Source: Pseudomonas sediminis (lineage in GTDB: Bacteria; Pseudomonadota; Gammaproteobacteria; Pseudomonadales; Pseudomonadaceae). From it: DNA of 64,000 nucleotides. Shown piece by piece: positions 27,093-37,231 of this stretch. The DNA is taken from NCBI RefSeq assembly GCF_039555755.1, contig NZ_CP154631.1:2542001-2606000 (forward strand), written 5' to 3'. Under the pieces are notes generated by a model that saw only the letters and a list, made by a program, of their open reading frames with translations, had not been told where the DNA came from and did no database searches. The first letter of the stretch is position 1; each line of letters opens with the position of its first letter. The position numbers and the translations under genes were made by a program.

Positions 27093-27272
27093 CGGGCGAA
27101 TATCTCGGCGAAAGGTGGCGGCATGATACCGGAAAGCGCCCAGCCGCATCGCCGTCGCCACGCTGGAGCGTCGAATGCCGGGGATGAGCGGAGCCTTGGA
27201 AAGTGCCGTCTTTACCGAGTTCCCGAGCGTAGCGGGCGTGCGCTGCCTTGTCGCAGTGCCTGTTCGTCAGGC

Positions 27273-29237
27273 CTAGACGCGAAACGCCTGCACGGCGCTG
27301 TGCAACTGGCCGCCAAGCTGCAGCAGGCGTTCGCTCTCGTTGCGTCCGCTGGCGATCAGACCGAGATTGTCGTCACCCAGTTGGTGGATGCGTTCGCCAT
27401 GTTCGCGAATCTCGCCGACTGCACCGCTCTGCTGCGCGGTAGCCTCGGCGATGCGCTGGGCCATGCTGGCGATGGTGCGTATGGCGCTGACGATTTCATC
27501 CAGAGCGCCGTCGGCGGCCTCGGCCTTGCCGGCAGTCGCCTCGGCGTGTTCGACCTGCGCGCGCATCGCCTGTACGGACTGGTGTGCGGCCTGTTGCAGG
27601 CGACCGATGACCTCCTGGATTTCCGCGGTGGCGCTACCGGTGCGTTGCGACAACGAGCGAACCTCGTCGGCGACCACGGCGAAGCCACGGCCGGCCTCAC
27701 CGGCACGCGCGGCTTCGATGGCGGCGTTGAGGGCCAGCAGGTTGGTCTGTTCGGCGATGCCGCGAATCACCGTCAGCACGCTGCCAATGGTGGCGGTCTC
27801 ATCGGCCAGGCGTTCGATGGCCTGGGCATTGTCCTGCACCTCGCTGACCAGTGCATGCAGGCCCTCCAGGCTCTGGCCGATGACTTGCTGGCCCTGAGCC
27901 AGGGCGCGGTCGGCGTCGCGGCTGGCATCGGCTGTCTGGCTGGCGTCCTGGGCGACCTGGCCGATGGTTGCTTCCAGCTCGCCCAGTGCGTCGCGGATCA
28001 GCGCGGTATCGTTGGCCTGGCGTTCGGCGCCGCCGTGCAGGCCGCCGCTGAGGTCGGCCAGGGTGCGGCTTGAGCCAGCAACATGCTCGGCGTGGCCGCG
28101 GATGCTGGCGACCAGCTCCACCAGATAGCGGCGCAGGTGATTGAGCGAATCTTCGATATCGCGCAACTCGCGGGTGCGAGAGTGGATGCTGATCGGCGTC
28201 GCGAAATCACCGCTAGCCCATTGCGACAGCGCCGGTACCAGGCGTCCGAGCACCTGTGCCAGGCGCCTTTGGATGCGGTCGATAACCAGGGCGATCAGCA
28301 GGATCAGGCCGATCATCAGGCCCTGAATCAGCCTTACCTCGCCCTGAATGCGCGCGTACTCACCTTTTACCAGCGGCTCCAGCGCCGCCAGTGCCTGCTG
28401 CACCTGGGTCACGCGCTCGGTCGTGGTCACGGCCAGTTGCTGGCGTTGCTCGACCAGTTCGCGGGTGCGTTGCAGTTCGCTGGGGTAGCGGCGCACCAGC
28501 GTCCCCAGTTCACGTTTCAGGTCGATGCCGCGATCCTGCGCCTCTTGCTCCTGCTGGGCGTCGTCCAGCCCGAGCAGCGCGGCGAAACCGACGCTGGCAG
28601 AGCTGTCGGCTTGTTGCACGCCAAGTAGCGGCAGCTTATCCAGCGTCTCGACCTGCTGGGCAAGGGCCTTGAGTTCGCGCTCGACATCGCCGAGCAGTTC
28701 ACTGCGGCCCTGGCTGATGAAGCGTTCACGGGCGTGAGCAAGCTTCAGCAGGCGCGAGCTCGCGTCCTGCAGCGGCTGGCGATAGTCACCGGCTGCCGGG
28801 CCGCTGCCACTGGCTGCGTACTGGTTGAGCTGTTCCAAAGCGGCGAGCATCTCGCGCTCGGCTTGCAGCAGCAGACCCTGTGGATCGCCAGCCAGCTTGC
28901 CGGCGGCCAGCAGCTGATTGGCGCTGAAGTCGCGCAGTTGTTCCAGGCTGGGGCGCAGCTCGGTGGTCAGTTGTTGCGGCAGTTGTTCGATAGATTCGTC
29001 GAAGGCGTCGATGGCCTGGGTTGCAGCGCTGTGTTGCACGGTGTTGCCGCTGGCCAGGTAGGCCTGAATGTTGTCGGCCACTTCGCGCTGAAACTGCTGG
29101 GATAGCGTCAGGTAGCGCTCCATCATTTGCACCGGCTGCTGCAACTCGCGCTGCGACCACCACAAGGTTGCCGCCAGGGCGACACAGACGGTGACCAGCA
29201 ACAGAGTATTGAGGTTGGTAAGCAGCTTGAGGCGCAT
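27273..29237 (-). CDS. ctpL: Methyl-accepting chemotaxis protein, CtpL-type
   Basis: A 654-aa chemoreceptor. Order: first membrane helix (about 10–28), a long all-helical periplasmic sensor (about 30–300), a second helix ([17 protein letters not shown], about 304–320), HAMP (about 325–375) and the cytoplasmic signalling domain with a hairpin tip [20 protein letters not shown]. The start at 29237 is preferred to an ATG six codons earlier because membrane insertion begins at once; this is not certain. The symbol rests on synteny with P. aeruginosa ctpL (PA4844, reported in phosphate taxis); the ligand here is not shown by the sequence. Upstream lies a diguanylate cyclase gene on the same strand. 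Confidence 0.8.
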   Translation of the reverse strand: MRLKLLTNLNTLLLVTVCVALAATLWWSQRELQQPVQMMERYLTLSQQFQREVADNIQAYLASGNTVQHSAATQAIDAFDESIEQLPQQLTTELRPSLEQLRDFSANQLLAAGKLAGDPQGLLLQAEREMLAALEQLNQYAASGSGPAAGDYRQPLQDASSRLLKLAHARERFISQGRSELLGDVERELKALAQQVETLDKLPLLGVQQADSSASVGFAALLGLDDAQQEQEAQDRGIDLKRELGTLVRRYPSELQRTRELVEQRQQLAVTTTERVTQVQQALAALEPLVKGEYARIQGEVRLIQGLMIGLILLIALVIDRIQRRLAQVLGRLVPALSQWASGDFATPISIHSRTRELRDIEDSLNHLRRYLVELVASIRGHAEHVAGSSRTLADLSGGLHGGAERQANDTALIRDALGELEATIGQVAQDASQTADASRDADRALAQGQQVIGQSLEGLHALVSEVQDNAQAIERLADETATIGSVLTVIRGIAEQTNLLALNAAIEAARAGEAGRGFAVVADEVRSLSQRTGSATAEIQEVIGRLQQAAHQSVQAMRAQVEHAEATAGKAEAADGALDEIVSAIRTIASMAQRIAEATAQQSGAVGEIREHGERIHQLGDDNLGLIASGRNESERLLQLGGQLHSAVQAFRV

Positions 29238-29333
29238 GGCAGGCTCGATCGACAACTGAACGATGCGCGCGAGCGTATTGCGGTTTGGTTACATCCTGAT
29301 GACGCCGTGAGCGGCGTCACGTTTGGCGGCGCT

Positions 29334-30947
29334 TTATTCGTCGTCGTACAGCTCCACGCGGTTACGACCACCATGTTTGGCCTTGTACAGCGCTTCGTCG
29401 GCGCGTTTGGACAGTGCGTTGCCGTCCAGGCCAGCTTGCAGCATCGCGATGCCGCAGCTGAAGGTGCAGGACAGGTCCTGCGGTTGCGCCGGGTAGTGGA
29501 TCTCGGCGAAGCGCTGGCGAATTTCCTCCAGTACCTTGAGCGCCGATTGTTCATCGGTGTCGGGCAGTACCACGGCGAATTCCTCGCCGCCATAACGGCC
29601 GATATGGTCGGTCTTGCGCAGGCGTTGCTTGAGGAACAGCGCCAGGCTCTTGATCACCCGGTCGCCCATGGGGTGGCCGTAGGTGTCGTTGACCTTCTTG
29701 AAGTGGTCGATGTCGAGCATGGCGAAGGCCAGCGGTTGCTCTTCGCGGCGTGCGCGGAAGCAGGCGTCGTCGAGCAGTTGCAGGGTGTGAGTGTGGTTGT
29801 ACAGGCCGGTCAGGCTGTCACGCACCATGCGCGCCTTGAGGTTGCGCGCACGTGCCGCGCGGTTGCGTACGGTGGCGATCAGGTGGCGTGGTTTGATCGG
29901 CTTGGTGAGGAAGTCATCGCCGCCCTCGCTCATGGCATCGAGCTGCTTGTCGAGGTCGTCCTCGGCCGACAGATAGATGATCGGCACGCTGACGTAGCGG
30001 TCGTTGTGGCGGATCACCTTGGCCAGTTCGGTGCCGTTGCACTCGGGCATGTACATGTCGAGGATGATCAGATCCGGCTGGAACTCGGCCAGCGCATCCA
30101 TTGCCAGGATAGGCTCGGTAAGGGTGTGGGTGAGGATGCCGGCGCTGTTGAGTACGCGCTCGGTTTGGGTCGCCTGGGCTTTGGAGTCGTCGACGATCAG
30201 CACCTTGTACGGGTCGTATTGCGAGACGTGAGTCAGCACTTCGATGCGCTCGAGCAGGCTCGATGCATCCAGCGAGCCAGTGAAGAACTCCTGGCCGCCG
30301 GCGCGTACGGCGGCCAGGCGTGTCGGGGTATCGGTGTTGCAGTGGCTGAAGAACAGCAGCGGAATCTTCTGCTCCAGGCCTTCCTGCACCGAGCCTGCCA
30401 GCTCCAGCCCGGCGCCGGCGAAGTCGACGTCCATGACGATGGCGGCGGGGTGGCGTTCGGTGATGGCGGCGCGGAAAGCACGCTCATCGCTCAGTGCCTG
30501 CGCGGCCAGGCCGAAGAACTCCAGTTGCTGGGCCAGGCGCTCGGCGCGTTGGGCATCCTGCAGGGCGAGATAGACCGGTTTGCGCAGCGGTGGCAGGAAG
30601 GTTTGCTCGAAGGCGTCGCTATGGCGCAGGCCGGTACGTGAAAGGCGTTGCATGGCCTGATTGAGGCGAGCGATCAGCGTACTGTTGAGACGGCCGCGAT
30701 TTTCCACGACCTCGTCGAGGCTGGTGCCAATGATTTGCGCCAGTTGCGCATGCTCGATCTGCTCGAAGCGCTCGGCGTAACGCAGCAGGCGCAGGTTGGC
30801 TTCGGTCAGCTCGGCCATGCCGGCGTCGTTCCATTCGCTGCGCTGCAGGCGTTGCCATACTTCCAGCACCTGGCGCGCCTGATGAATCACGCGCTGGGCG
30901 AAGTGATGCTTGAGGCGATCGCGACTGGGATCCGGGTGCTCGGTCAT
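29334..30947 (-). CDS. gcbA: Two-REC-domain diguanylate cyclase, GcbA type
   Basis: A 537-aa soluble response regulator making c-di-GMP. The N-terminal 120 residues are helical and unassigned. REC1 lies at about 125–235 (acidic residue near D173) and REC2 at about 247–365 (phosphoacceptor D297 in LIILDMYMPE). The GGDEF domain is at about 375–535 with the active GGEEF at 453–457 and an inhibitory RxxD site (R444–D447) five residues before it. P. aeruginosa GcbA (PA4843), which promotes early attachment and also dispersal, has the same architecture and neighbours, so the name is by synteny plus domains. Confidence 0.85.
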   Translation of the reverse strand: MTEHPDPSRDRLKHHFAQRVIHQARQVLEVWQRLQRSEWNDAGMAELTEANLRLLRYAERFEQIEHAQLAQIIGTSLDEVVENRGRLNSTLIARLNQAMQRLSRTGLRHSDAFEQTFLPPLRKPVYLALQDAQRAERLAQQLEFFGLAAQALSDERAFRAAITERHPAAIVMDVDFAGAGLELAGSVQEGLEQKIPLLFFSHCNTDTPTRLAAVRAGGQEFFTGSLDASSLLERIEVLTHVSQYDPYKVLIVDDSKAQATQTERVLNSAGILTHTLTEPILAMDALAEFQPDLIILDMYMPECNGTELAKVIRHNDRYVSVPIIYLSAEDDLDKQLDAMSEGGDDFLTKPIKPRHLIATVRNRAARARNLKARMVRDSLTGLYNHTHTLQLLDDACFRARREEQPLAFAMLDIDHFKKVNDTYGHPMGDRVIKSLALFLKQRLRKTDHIGRYGGEEFAVVLPDTDEQSALKVLEEIRQRFAEIHYPAQPQDLSCTFSCGIAMLQAGLDGNALSKRADEALYKAKHGGRNRVELYDDE

Positions 30948-31205
30948 GGGCCGGCTTCTATAGGTGGTTAAGTCAGTGGTGGCTTGATGCTATCACTTGC
31001 TGCGGGCGCTGGCATTGCCGTCGATCAATTGACGGCCGTATTTCTGTCGAATAAGCGACAGAAATGTAGTTTTCCCGTACCAGCGGTAAGTTTGCGCCTG
31101 CGCCATGCGTTTTGCAGTTGGCTTGCCTTATAGTGCGGAACAGGTCGCAACCCGTTGGCCAGGTTGTGGTCGAACACTCGAATTCGCTTAAAAAGGGACA
31201 CTGTC

Positions 31206-32267
31206 ATGCTGGACTGGAAGAATCGCTCGACGAACTCGCAGGGCAGCGCCGATAAGGCCTCAGGGCGCGACCGCAGCGGTGGCAACCTGATCGCTCGATC
31301 ACTGGGCGGCCTGATCGGTGTCTATCTGCTGATCGCCCTGGTGGTTGGCTGGTACTGGAGTCAGGAGCCGTCTGCGTTTCAGGTGCAGCAGCATGCTCAG
31401 AGCGCGGCGCAGCAGGCGCAGCGCCAGATGGTGATCGGTTACACCACGGTGGAAACCCTCAAACAGGTCGCCAGCACGCTGCTCGACAAGCCGGGCGGCT
31501 ACCTGTCCAACGACCTCGCGCCGCCCGGCCTGTGGCTGGACAACATGCCGAGCTGGGAATACGGCGTACTGGTGCAGGTGCGTGATTTCTCCCGTGCGCT
31601 GCGCAAGGATTTCGCCCGCTCGCAGTCGCAGTCGACCGAAGACCCGGATCTGGCCAAGGCCGAACCGCGTTTCCACTTCGATAACAAGAGCTGGGCATTG
31701 CCGGCGTCCGAGTCCGAATACCGCGAGGGCATCAAGTCGCTGGATCGCTATCTGGATCGTCTGTCTGATACGGGGCAGAAGAATGCGCAGTTCTATGCCC
31801 GTGCCGACAACCTCAACAACTGGCTGGGCGATGCTGGTACCCGTCTCGGCTCGCTGTCGCAGCGCCTGTCGGCCAGCGTCGGCCAGGTGCGCCTGAACGA
31901 GAACCTGCAGGTGGGCAACGACGCCGAGGAGTCCGGACTGGTAGGGCGAGATGGCGTGTACGAGACGCCGTGGCTGCAGATCGACAACGTGTTCTACGAA
32001 GCCCGCGGTCAGGCCTGGGCGCTGGCTCACCTGCTGCGCGCGATCGAGGTCGACTTCGCTGACGTGCTGGCGAAGAAGAACGCCACCGTCAGCGTGCGCC
32101 AGATCATTCGTGAGCTGGAGGCCGCGCAGGCCACCCTGTGGAGCCCGATGATCCTTAACGGCAGTGGTTATGGTGTTCTGGCCAACCATTCGTTGGTGAT
32201 GGCCAACTACATCTCCCGTGCCAATGCCGGCATGATTGATCTGCGTCAGCTGCTGAGCCAGGGTTGA
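31206..32267 (+). CDS. DUF2333 family membrane-anchored protein
   Basis: A 353-aa protein of unknown function. From the start at 31206 (GGGA site upstream) a basic/serine-rich cytoplasmic tail (about 1–32) leads into one membrane helix (LGGLIGVYLLIALVVGWYW, about 33–52) and a large periplasmic helical domain containing QRQMVIGYTTVETLKQVAST. It belongs to DUF2333, common in Pseudomonas. Its stop overlaps the start of the NUDIX gene by one base, so the two are translationally coupled. The 258-bp gap upstream is a divergent promoter region with gcbA. Confidence 0.85.
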   Translation: MLDWKNRSTNSQGSADKASGRDRSGGNLIARSLGGLIGVYLLIALVVGWYWSQEPSAFQVQQHAQSAAQQAQRQMVIGYTTVETLKQVASTLLDKPGGYLSNDLAPPGLWLDNMPSWEYGVLVQVRDFSRALRKDFARSQSQSTEDPDLAKAEPRFHFDNKSWALPASESEYREGIKSLDRYLDRLSDTGQKNAQFYARADNLNNWLGDAGTRLGSLSQRLSASVGQVRLNENLQVGNDAEESGLVGRDGVYETPWLQIDNVFYEARGQAWALAHLLRAIEVDFADVLAKKNATVSVRQIIRELEAAQATLWSPMILNGSGYGVLANHSLVMANYISRANAGMIDLRQLLSQG

Positions 32268-32818
32268 TGGTCGAGATTTCGGCAGCGGAAGCGGCGCATC
32301 GCGTCGCTTCCGATCAGGAGCGGGTGGCTTGGGTTGATGAGCGTGATCAGCCACTGGGCGGCGTTTCCCGTGCCGAGCTACGCGAGCAGCGCCTGATCGG
32401 ACGCGGCACCTACATCCTGTTGTTCAATTCGGCCGGGCTGCTGTGCGTGCACCGGCGCACCCTGAGCAAGGCGCTGTATCCCGGCTATTGGGACGTAGCG
32501 GCCGGCGGCATGGTGCTCGAAGGTGAGGACTATCGGCTCTCTGCCGAGCGTGAGCTGGCCGAGGAGTTGGGTATCGTCGATGCCGAACTGATCGAGCATG
32601 CGCACTTTCTTTACGACGCCCCGGAAAGCCGTCTGTGGTGCATGGCCTATTCGGCGGTGTCCGATGCACCACTGCAGCTGCAGCCGGAAGAAGTGCTGGA
32701 GGCGCGCTTCATCAGCATCGAGCAGGCGCTGGAGGAAACTCACCGCCTACCTTACTGCCCGGACTCGTTGGCGGCGCTGGAACGCTATATGAGGCGGCCG
32801 CTTGCGGCCTTCCGATGA
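32267..32818 (+). CDS. NUDIX hydrolase
   Basis: A 183-aa enzyme of the NUDIX superfamily, in the group often annotated YfcD-like, which cleaves nucleoside-diphosphate-linked compounds. The NUDIX box is complete at about 80–102: GG…E…RELAEELGI, matching Gx5Ex7REUxEExGU. The start is taken as the ATG at 32267, which overlaps the DUF2333 stop (TGATG); an in-frame TTG one codon earlier is less likely. The C-terminal part ERYMRRPLAAFR is family-typical. The substrate is unknown. Confidence 0.88.
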   Translation: MVEISAAEAAHRVASDQERVAWVDERDQPLGGVSRAELREQRLIGRGTYILLFNSAGLLCVHRRTLSKALYPGYWDVAAGGMVLEGEDYRLSAERELAEELGIVDAELIEHAHFLYDAPESRLWCMAYSAVSDAPLQLQPEEVLEARFISIEQALEETHRLPYCPDSLAALERYMRRPLAAFR

Positions 32819-32912
32819 CCCTCTCCCATTTATGGGAGACGACTGCAGGGATGCAGGAGTTAGAGCGACCCAGGATGCCCAAGCCGAGGGTGCCCGAAGG
32901 GCGGGAGAGGGT
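32819..32912. repeat. Dispersed CCCTCTCCC…GGGAGAGGG palindromic repeat
   Basis: It starts right after the NUDIX stop: CCCTCTCCCATTTATGGGAG at 32819–32838. A spacer follows, then GGGTGCCCGAAGGGC and GGGAGAGGG at about 32903–32911. Its outer arms pair with each other, and each end also forms its own small hairpin. Confidence 0.65.
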
Positions 32913-32927
32913 GGTTGTATCGAGTTC

Positions 32928-32994
32928 GTAGGGTGCGCTGTGCGCACCGAAGCTCCGTCTCAGATCTAAAGGCGGTGCGCACGGCGCGCCCTAC
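32928..32994. repeat. REPIN, GTAGGGTGCGC family
   Basis: Two complete REP units in inverted order, 32928–32948 and 32974–32994, with GTAG heads outward and a 25-bp spacer. It lies in the 371-bp gap between the NUDIX gene and yciH. The rest of this gap (32995–33189) must hold the yciH promoter; I cannot place it. Confidence 0.85.
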
Positions 32995-33189
32995 GGCGTC
33001 GTTGATTCCGAGCGCTCCGTGCACGATGACGAACAGCGTCGCCAAAGTACCGAACAATGACGCAAATTTGGTCTTAGCAAGCCCGGTCTTTGCCGTTAAA
33101 CTGCGCGGCCTTTTCGGCGGACGTCTGTCCGCCTGCGCTGCCCCTAGCAGAAGGGCTTCGCCTATCCTGACCCCTACGAGGACAAGCCG

Positions 33190-33561
33190 GTGGTCAAGAA
33201 AGCCTCTTCATTCTCCGCCCTGGGCGGTCTCGTCTATTCCACCGATGGTGGTCGCCATTGCCCGGATTGCAACCAGGCGGTGGATGCCTGCATCTGCAAA
33301 CAGATGCGCATTCCCGATGGCGACGGTATTGCCCGTGTGCGTCGTGAGACCAAGGGCCGTGGCGGCAAGACCGTCACCACCGTCAGTGGTGTGCCGTTGG
33401 CCGAAGAGCCGCTCAAGGAGCTGGCCAGCGCGCTGAAGAAGCGTTGTGGCACCGGCGGCGCGCTCAAGGATGGGGTGATCGAGATCCAGGGTGATCACGT
33501 CGAGCTGTTGTTGGCCGAGCTGAGTAAGCGCGGGTTTACCGCGAAGAAGTCCGGCGGCTGA
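33190..33561 (+). CDS. yciH: SUI1/YciH-family translation initiation factor homologue
   Basis: A 123-aa protein related to eukaryotic eIF1. It starts at GTG (33190) with a GAGGA site 7 bases before. The N-terminal part has the cysteine cluster CPDCNQAVDACICK, a bacterial YciH feature. The C-terminal SUI1 fold shows GRGGKTVTTVSGVPL and KRCGTGGALKDGVIEIQGDH. In bacteria it is thought to affect start-codon fidelity, but the in vivo role is little defined. It is followed by speA across a 121-bp gap, as in P. aeruginosa. Confidence 0.92.
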   Translation: MVKKASSFSALGGLVYSTDGGRHCPDCNQAVDACICKQMRIPDGDGIARVRRETKGRGGKTVTTVSGVPLAEEPLKELASALKKRCGTGGALKDGVIEIQGDHVELLLAELSKRGFTAKKSGG

Positions 33562-33581
33562 TAAGCCCTTTTCTAAACTTC

Positions 33582-33620
33582 GATGACGTTACTACGGTCA
33601 ACCGCCGAGCAAACGTCATC
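33582..33620 (+). promoter_or_regulatory. Perfect 9-bp inverted repeat upstream of speA
   Basis: GATGACGTT (33582–33590) and AACGTCATC (33612–33620) are exact inverted copies 21 bp apart, lying 62 bp before the speA start. The first arm contains an ATG that opens an 18-codon frame ending TAA ([18 protein letters not shown]), but it has no visible ribosome site. It could be an operator or leader hairpin. TCTAAACT occurs on both sides of it. Confidence 0.5.
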
Positions 33621-33682
33621 TTGCTTTCATCATCTCTAAACTGGCCGCCAGCAAGGTCAGGCTTTTCTCATGGGAGAACCCG

Positions 33683-35596
33683 ATGTCCGCACGACGCACC
33701 CGCAAAGACGACGGCAGCCAATGGACCGTAGCCGATAGCCGCAGTGTCTACGGCATTCGCCACTGGGGCGCCGGCTATTTCTCGATCAACGACGCCGGGC
33801 GTATCGAAGTGCGTCCCAACGGGCCGGACAGCCAGCCCATCGACCTGTATCAGCAGGTCGACGAGCTGCGTCAGAGCGGCCTGTCGCTGCCGCTGCTGGT
33901 GCGCTTCCCGGACATTCTGCAGGACCGTGTACGGCGCCTGACCGGAGCCTTCGACGCCAGTATCGAACGCCTGGAATACCAGAGCCGCTACACCGCGCTG
34001 TATCCGATCAAGGTCAACCAGCAGGAGGCGGTGATCGAGAACATCATCGCCACGCAGAATGTCTCCATCGGCCTCGAAGCCGGCTCCAAGCCCGAGCTGC
34101 TGGCGGTGCTGGCGCTGGCGCCGAAGGGCGGCACCATCGTCTGCAACGGCTACAAGGACCGGGAGTTCATCCGTCTGGCGCTGATGGGGCAGAAGCTCGG
34201 CCACAACGTGTTCATCGTCATCGAGAAAGAGTCGGAAGTCGCCCTGGTGATCGAAGAGGCGGCCGAGCTCAAGGTCGCGCCGCAGATTGGCCTGCGCGTG
34301 CGCCTGTCCTCGCTGGCATCCTCGAAGTGGGCCGACACCGGTGGCGAGAAGTCCAAGTTCGGCCTGTCTGCGGCGCAGATCCTTTCGGTGGTCGAGCGTT
34401 TCCGCGCCGCCGGGCTGGACCAGGGCATCCGCCTGCTGCACTTCCACATGGGCTCGCAGATCGCCAACATCGCCGATTACCGCAAGGGCTTCCGCGAGGC
34501 CATCCGCTACTACGGCGAGCTACGTGCCATGGGCCTGCCGGTCGATCACATCGACGTCGGTGGCGGCCTCGGCGTGGACTACGACGGCACCCACTCGCGC
34601 AATGCCAGCTCGATCAACTACGACATGCAGGACTACGCCGATGCCGTGGTCGACATGCTCAAGGAGTTCTGCGACCGCCAGGAAATCCCCCATCCGCACA
34701 TCTTTTCCGAGAGCGGCCGGGCGATGACCGCGCACCACGCCGTGTTGCTGGTGCAGGTCACCGACGTCGAGCGACACAACGACAAGGTGCCGGAGATCGA
34801 TGCCAGCGTCGAGCAGCCGGAAGTGTTGCAGGTGCTGATCGAACTCTTGGAAGACAGCGACCCGGAAATGGTCGCCGAGACCTACTGGCGCGCCACCCAC
34901 TACATCGAGGAGGTGGCCGCGCAGTATTCGGCCGGCAAGCTCAGCCTGGCGCAGAAGGCGCTGGCCGAGCAGTGCTACTTCGCCATTTGCCGTCGCCTGC
35001 ACAACCAGCTCAAGGCCCGCCAGCGCTCGCACCGCGCGGTGCTCGACGAGCTCAACGACAAGCTGGCCGACAAGTACATCTGCAACTTCTCGGTATTCCA
35101 GAGCCTGCCGGACACCTGGGCCATCGGCCAGATTCTGCCGATCCTGCCGCTGTCGCGCCTGGACGAAGAGCCGCTGCGCCGCGCCGTGCTGCAGGACCTG
35201 ACCTGCGACTCCGACGGCAAGATCCGTCAGTACGTCGACGAGCAGTCCATCGAGACCAGCCTGCCGGTACACGAGATTCGCGAGGGCGAGGACTACGTGC
35301 TGGGTATTTTCCTGGTCGGTGCCTACCAGGAGATTCTCGGTGATATGCACAACCTGTTCGGCGACACCGACTCGGTGAACATCTACCAGGGCGCCGATGG
35401 CAGCGTAGTGCATGCCGGTATCGAGACCCACGACACCATCGAGGACATGCTGCGCTATGTGCACCTGTCGCCCGAGGAGCTGATGACCCACTACCGCGAC
35501 AAGGTGGCCAGCGCCAAGATCAGCGCCCGTGAGCGTACCCAGTTCCTCGACGCTCTGCGTCTGGGCCTGACCCGTTCGTCCTACCTGGCGTCGTAA
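33683..35596 (+). CDS. speA: Biosynthetic arginine decarboxylase
   Basis: A 637-aa PLP-dependent fold-type III (alanine racemase-like) enzyme that turns arginine into agmatine, the entry to putrescine synthesis. The start at 33683 follows GGGAGAACCCG. The PLP lysine is K110 in [11 protein letters not shown]. The SpeA-specific blocks [17 protein letters not shown] and [15 protein letters not shown] are present. The C-terminal substrate-pocket motif [11 protein letters not shown] marks an arginine rather than ornithine enzyme. Length and sequence are intact. It is preceded by yciH and an inverted repeat, and followed by REP-rich DNA. Confidence 0.97.
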   Translation: MSARRTRKDDGSQWTVADSRSVYGIRHWGAGYFSINDAGRIEVRPNGPDSQPIDLYQQVDELRQSGLSLPLLVRFPDILQDRVRRLTGAFDASIERLEYQSRYTALYPIKVNQQEAVIENIIATQNVSIGLEAGSKPELLAVLALAPKGGTIVCNGYKDREFIRLALMGQKLGHNVFIVIEKESEVALVIEEAAELKVAPQIGLRVRLSSLASSKWADTGGEKSKFGLSAAQILSVVERFRAAGLDQGIRLLHFHMGSQIANIADYRKGFREAIRYYGELRAMGLPVDHIDVGGGLGVDYDGTHSRNASSINYDMQDYADAVVDMLKEFCDRQEIPHPHIFSESGRAMTAHHAVLLVQVTDVERHNDKVPEIDASVEQPEVLQVLIELLEDSDPEMVAETYWRATHYIEEVAAQYSAGKLSLAQKALAEQCYFAICRRLHNQLKARQRSHRAVLDELNDKLADKYICNFSVFQSLPDTWAIGQILPILPLSRLDEEPLRRAVLQDLTCDSDGKIRQYVDEQSIETSLPVHEIREGEDYVLGIFLVGAYQEILGDMHNLFGDTDSVNIYQGADGSVVHAGIETHDTIEDMLRYVHLSPEELMTHYRDKVASAKISARERTQFLDALRLGLTRSSYLAS

Positions 35597-35606
35597 GCCG
35601 CCTGCC

Positions 35607-35699
35607 CGGATGCTCTCCGGGGCTGGCGCAATGTCGGACATCGTTCCCGGATTGCATCCGGGCTACGGTGCTGCTCTGTGGGCGGCGCTTTAGCGGCGA
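35607..35699. repeat. REP cluster after speA (GTAGCCCGGAT and GTGGG…GCTTTAGC families)
   Basis: CCCGGATGCTCTCCGGGG at 35607–35624, its inverted partner with a CTAC tail at 35645–35666, then a GTGGGCGGCGCTTTAGCGGC unit at 35678–35697. Together they fill the gap between the convergent speA and DUF2214 genes. Confidence 0.75.
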
Positions 35700-35748
35700 T
35701 GCTTTGCGTCTCTCACGGCTCAGCCAATCACGCCATAACCGCGCGCCA

Positions 35749-36176
35749 TCAGCGCGTCGCCAGCAGCGGGATCACCAGCAACTGCAGCAGCTCGAGGCGA
35801 ATGCTCCAGGTCACCAGGCGTACCTGCCGAGCACTCGGCGCGGGCACCTGAGCGGCCTTCACGGCGCCACGCCATTTGAAAAAACCACCGTAGGCAGGAT
35901 CGACAGCAGGCCGACCAGGATGAACAGGCCGAGTTTGGCGTGAAACAGGCTGTTGCCCATGTAGTAGGCGGCGCCCTTGCCGAACCACAGCACGCGGGCG
36001 ACACCGGTGGCCAGCACCAGACCGGCACAGATGCCGTAGACCAGGTCGGTGATCATCAGGCTGCGCGCACGGGACAGATCCAGCGGCGCCTTGAACAGCA
36101 CGTGCTCGACGCTAAGCAGGGCGAACAGGGCGAAGATCGCTAGAAAATGCAGATAGGCGCCGAGTGCGGCGGCCAT
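35749..36176 (-). pseudogene. DUF2214 family membrane protein, broken by a frameshift
   Basis: From the ATG at 36176 (site GGGAG upstream) the protein reads as a DUF2214 membrane protein: MAAALGAYLHFLAIFALFAL, then LVYGICAGLVLATGVARVLW, FGKGAAYYMGNSLFHAKLGL and FILVGLLSILPTVVF. The frame then stops early (SNGVAP). One extra base in the A6 run at 35879–35884 would restore the usual continuation FFKWRGAVKAAQVPAPSARQ … LLQLLVIPLLATR, ending at 35749 and giving 142 aa, the family length. So it is either a real inactivating deletion of one base or an assembly error in a homopolymer. It is followed by a GAF-GGDEF gene upstream on the same strand, 17 bp away. Confidence 0.82.
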
Positions 36177-36193
36177 CGAGTGCTCCCGGCGGG

Positions 36194-37231
36194 TTATTGA
36201 TCGGTTGCGGCGAATTCGCAGCGATTGCGACCGCCGCGCTTGGCCCGGTACAGCGCCTGGTCGGCCCGTTTCAGGCCGTCGGCGGCGGTTTCGCCGGGCG
36301 CCAGCAGGGCGCAGCCGAGGCTGGCGGTCTGGCTCAACTGGGCGCCGTCCAGCTCCATGGCCGGTTCGGCGATGGCCAGGCGAATGCGTTCGGCGATCTG
36401 CAGCAGTTCGGTGCTGTCGTGCACCAGGGCGAGAATCACGAACTCTTCGCCGCCGTTGCGGGCGACCACGTCCTGCGGGCGCACCACCGCGCTCAGGCGT
36501 CGCGCGCTCTGCCATAGCACCTGATCGCCGGCGGCGTGGCCATGGTGGTCGTTGACCTGCTTGAAGTGGTCGAGGTCGCAGAACAGCAGGCCCAGGCGCA
36601 GGCCGGCGCGTTCGGCCGCGGCCTGCTGCTGGGGCAGAAAGTGCAGCAGGCCGGCGCGATTCCACAGCTGGGTCAGCGCGTCGAGCATGGCCTTGCGCTG
36701 CGCGCGACTCAGTGCTGCGCGCAGCTGTTCGGCCTGGCGCGAGCTGTGGCGCAGGCGCAGATAGCCCTCCACCAGTTGTGCCATGTCGCGCAGCTGGCGC
36801 CGCTCGCGGGTATCTAAGCCGCGCGGCTGTGGGTCGATCAGGCACAGGGTGCCGAGGGTCTGGCCGTTTTCGTCATGCAGTGGCTGGCCGGCGTAGAAGC
36901 GGATAAAGGGCGATTGCAGCACCACCGGATTGTCGGCGAAGCGAAAGTCCAGGTGGGTGTCCTCGACCACCAGGGCGTCGTCTTGCAGGATGGCGTGGGC
37001 GCAGAAGGAAATGTACCTTGGGGTCTCGGCGAGTTCCAGGCCTTGGCGGCTCATGAACCACTGCCGGCCGTTGTCGATCAGGCTGATCAGCACCGTCTTC
37101 ACCGCGAACAGCTCACGGGTGATACGGGTCAGCGTGTCCAGGTAGGGATCGGCCGGGGTGTCGAGCAGGTCCTGGCGCTCCAGGGCCTGTTGACGTTGTA
37201 TTTCGTTGTGCGGCAGCTCAGCGCTGAGCAT
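36194..37231 (-). CDS. GAF-domain diguanylate cyclase
   Basis: A 345-aa cytoplasmic c-di-GMP synthase. The N-terminal GAF domain spans about 22–160 (TLTRITRELFAVKTVLISLI, then GTLCLIDPQPRG, a common GAF end). A short coiled segment leads to the GGDEF domain with GGEEF at 260–264 and an intact inhibitory RxxD site (R251–D254). The signal bound by GAF is unknown. Its start region overlaps the end of the MATE gene by 14 bp on the same strand, and the broken DUF2214 gene follows it, so the three may be one transcription unit. Confidence 0.9.
   Translation of the reverse strand: MLSAELPHNEIQRQQALERQDLLDTPADPYLDTLTRITRELFAVKTVLISLIDNGRQWFMSRQGLELAETPRYISFCAHAILQDDALVVEDTHLDFRFADNPVVLQSPFIRFYAGQPLHDENGQTLGTLCLIDPQPRGLDTRERRQLRDMAQLVEGYLRLRHSSRQAEQLRAALSRAQRKAMLDALTQLWNRAGLLHFLPQQQAAAERAGLRLGLLFCDLDHFKQVNDHHGHAAGDQVLWQSARRLSAVVRPQDVVARNGGEEFVILALVHDSTELLQIAERIRLAIAEPAMELDGAQLSQTASLGCALLAPGETAADGLKRADQALYRAKRGGRNRCEFAATDQ

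Noticed and set aside
33582..33638. An 18-codon leader peptide gene before speA
   Set aside because: The frame begins inside the inverted repeat, has no ribosome site and has only one arginine codon, so attenuation is not supported.
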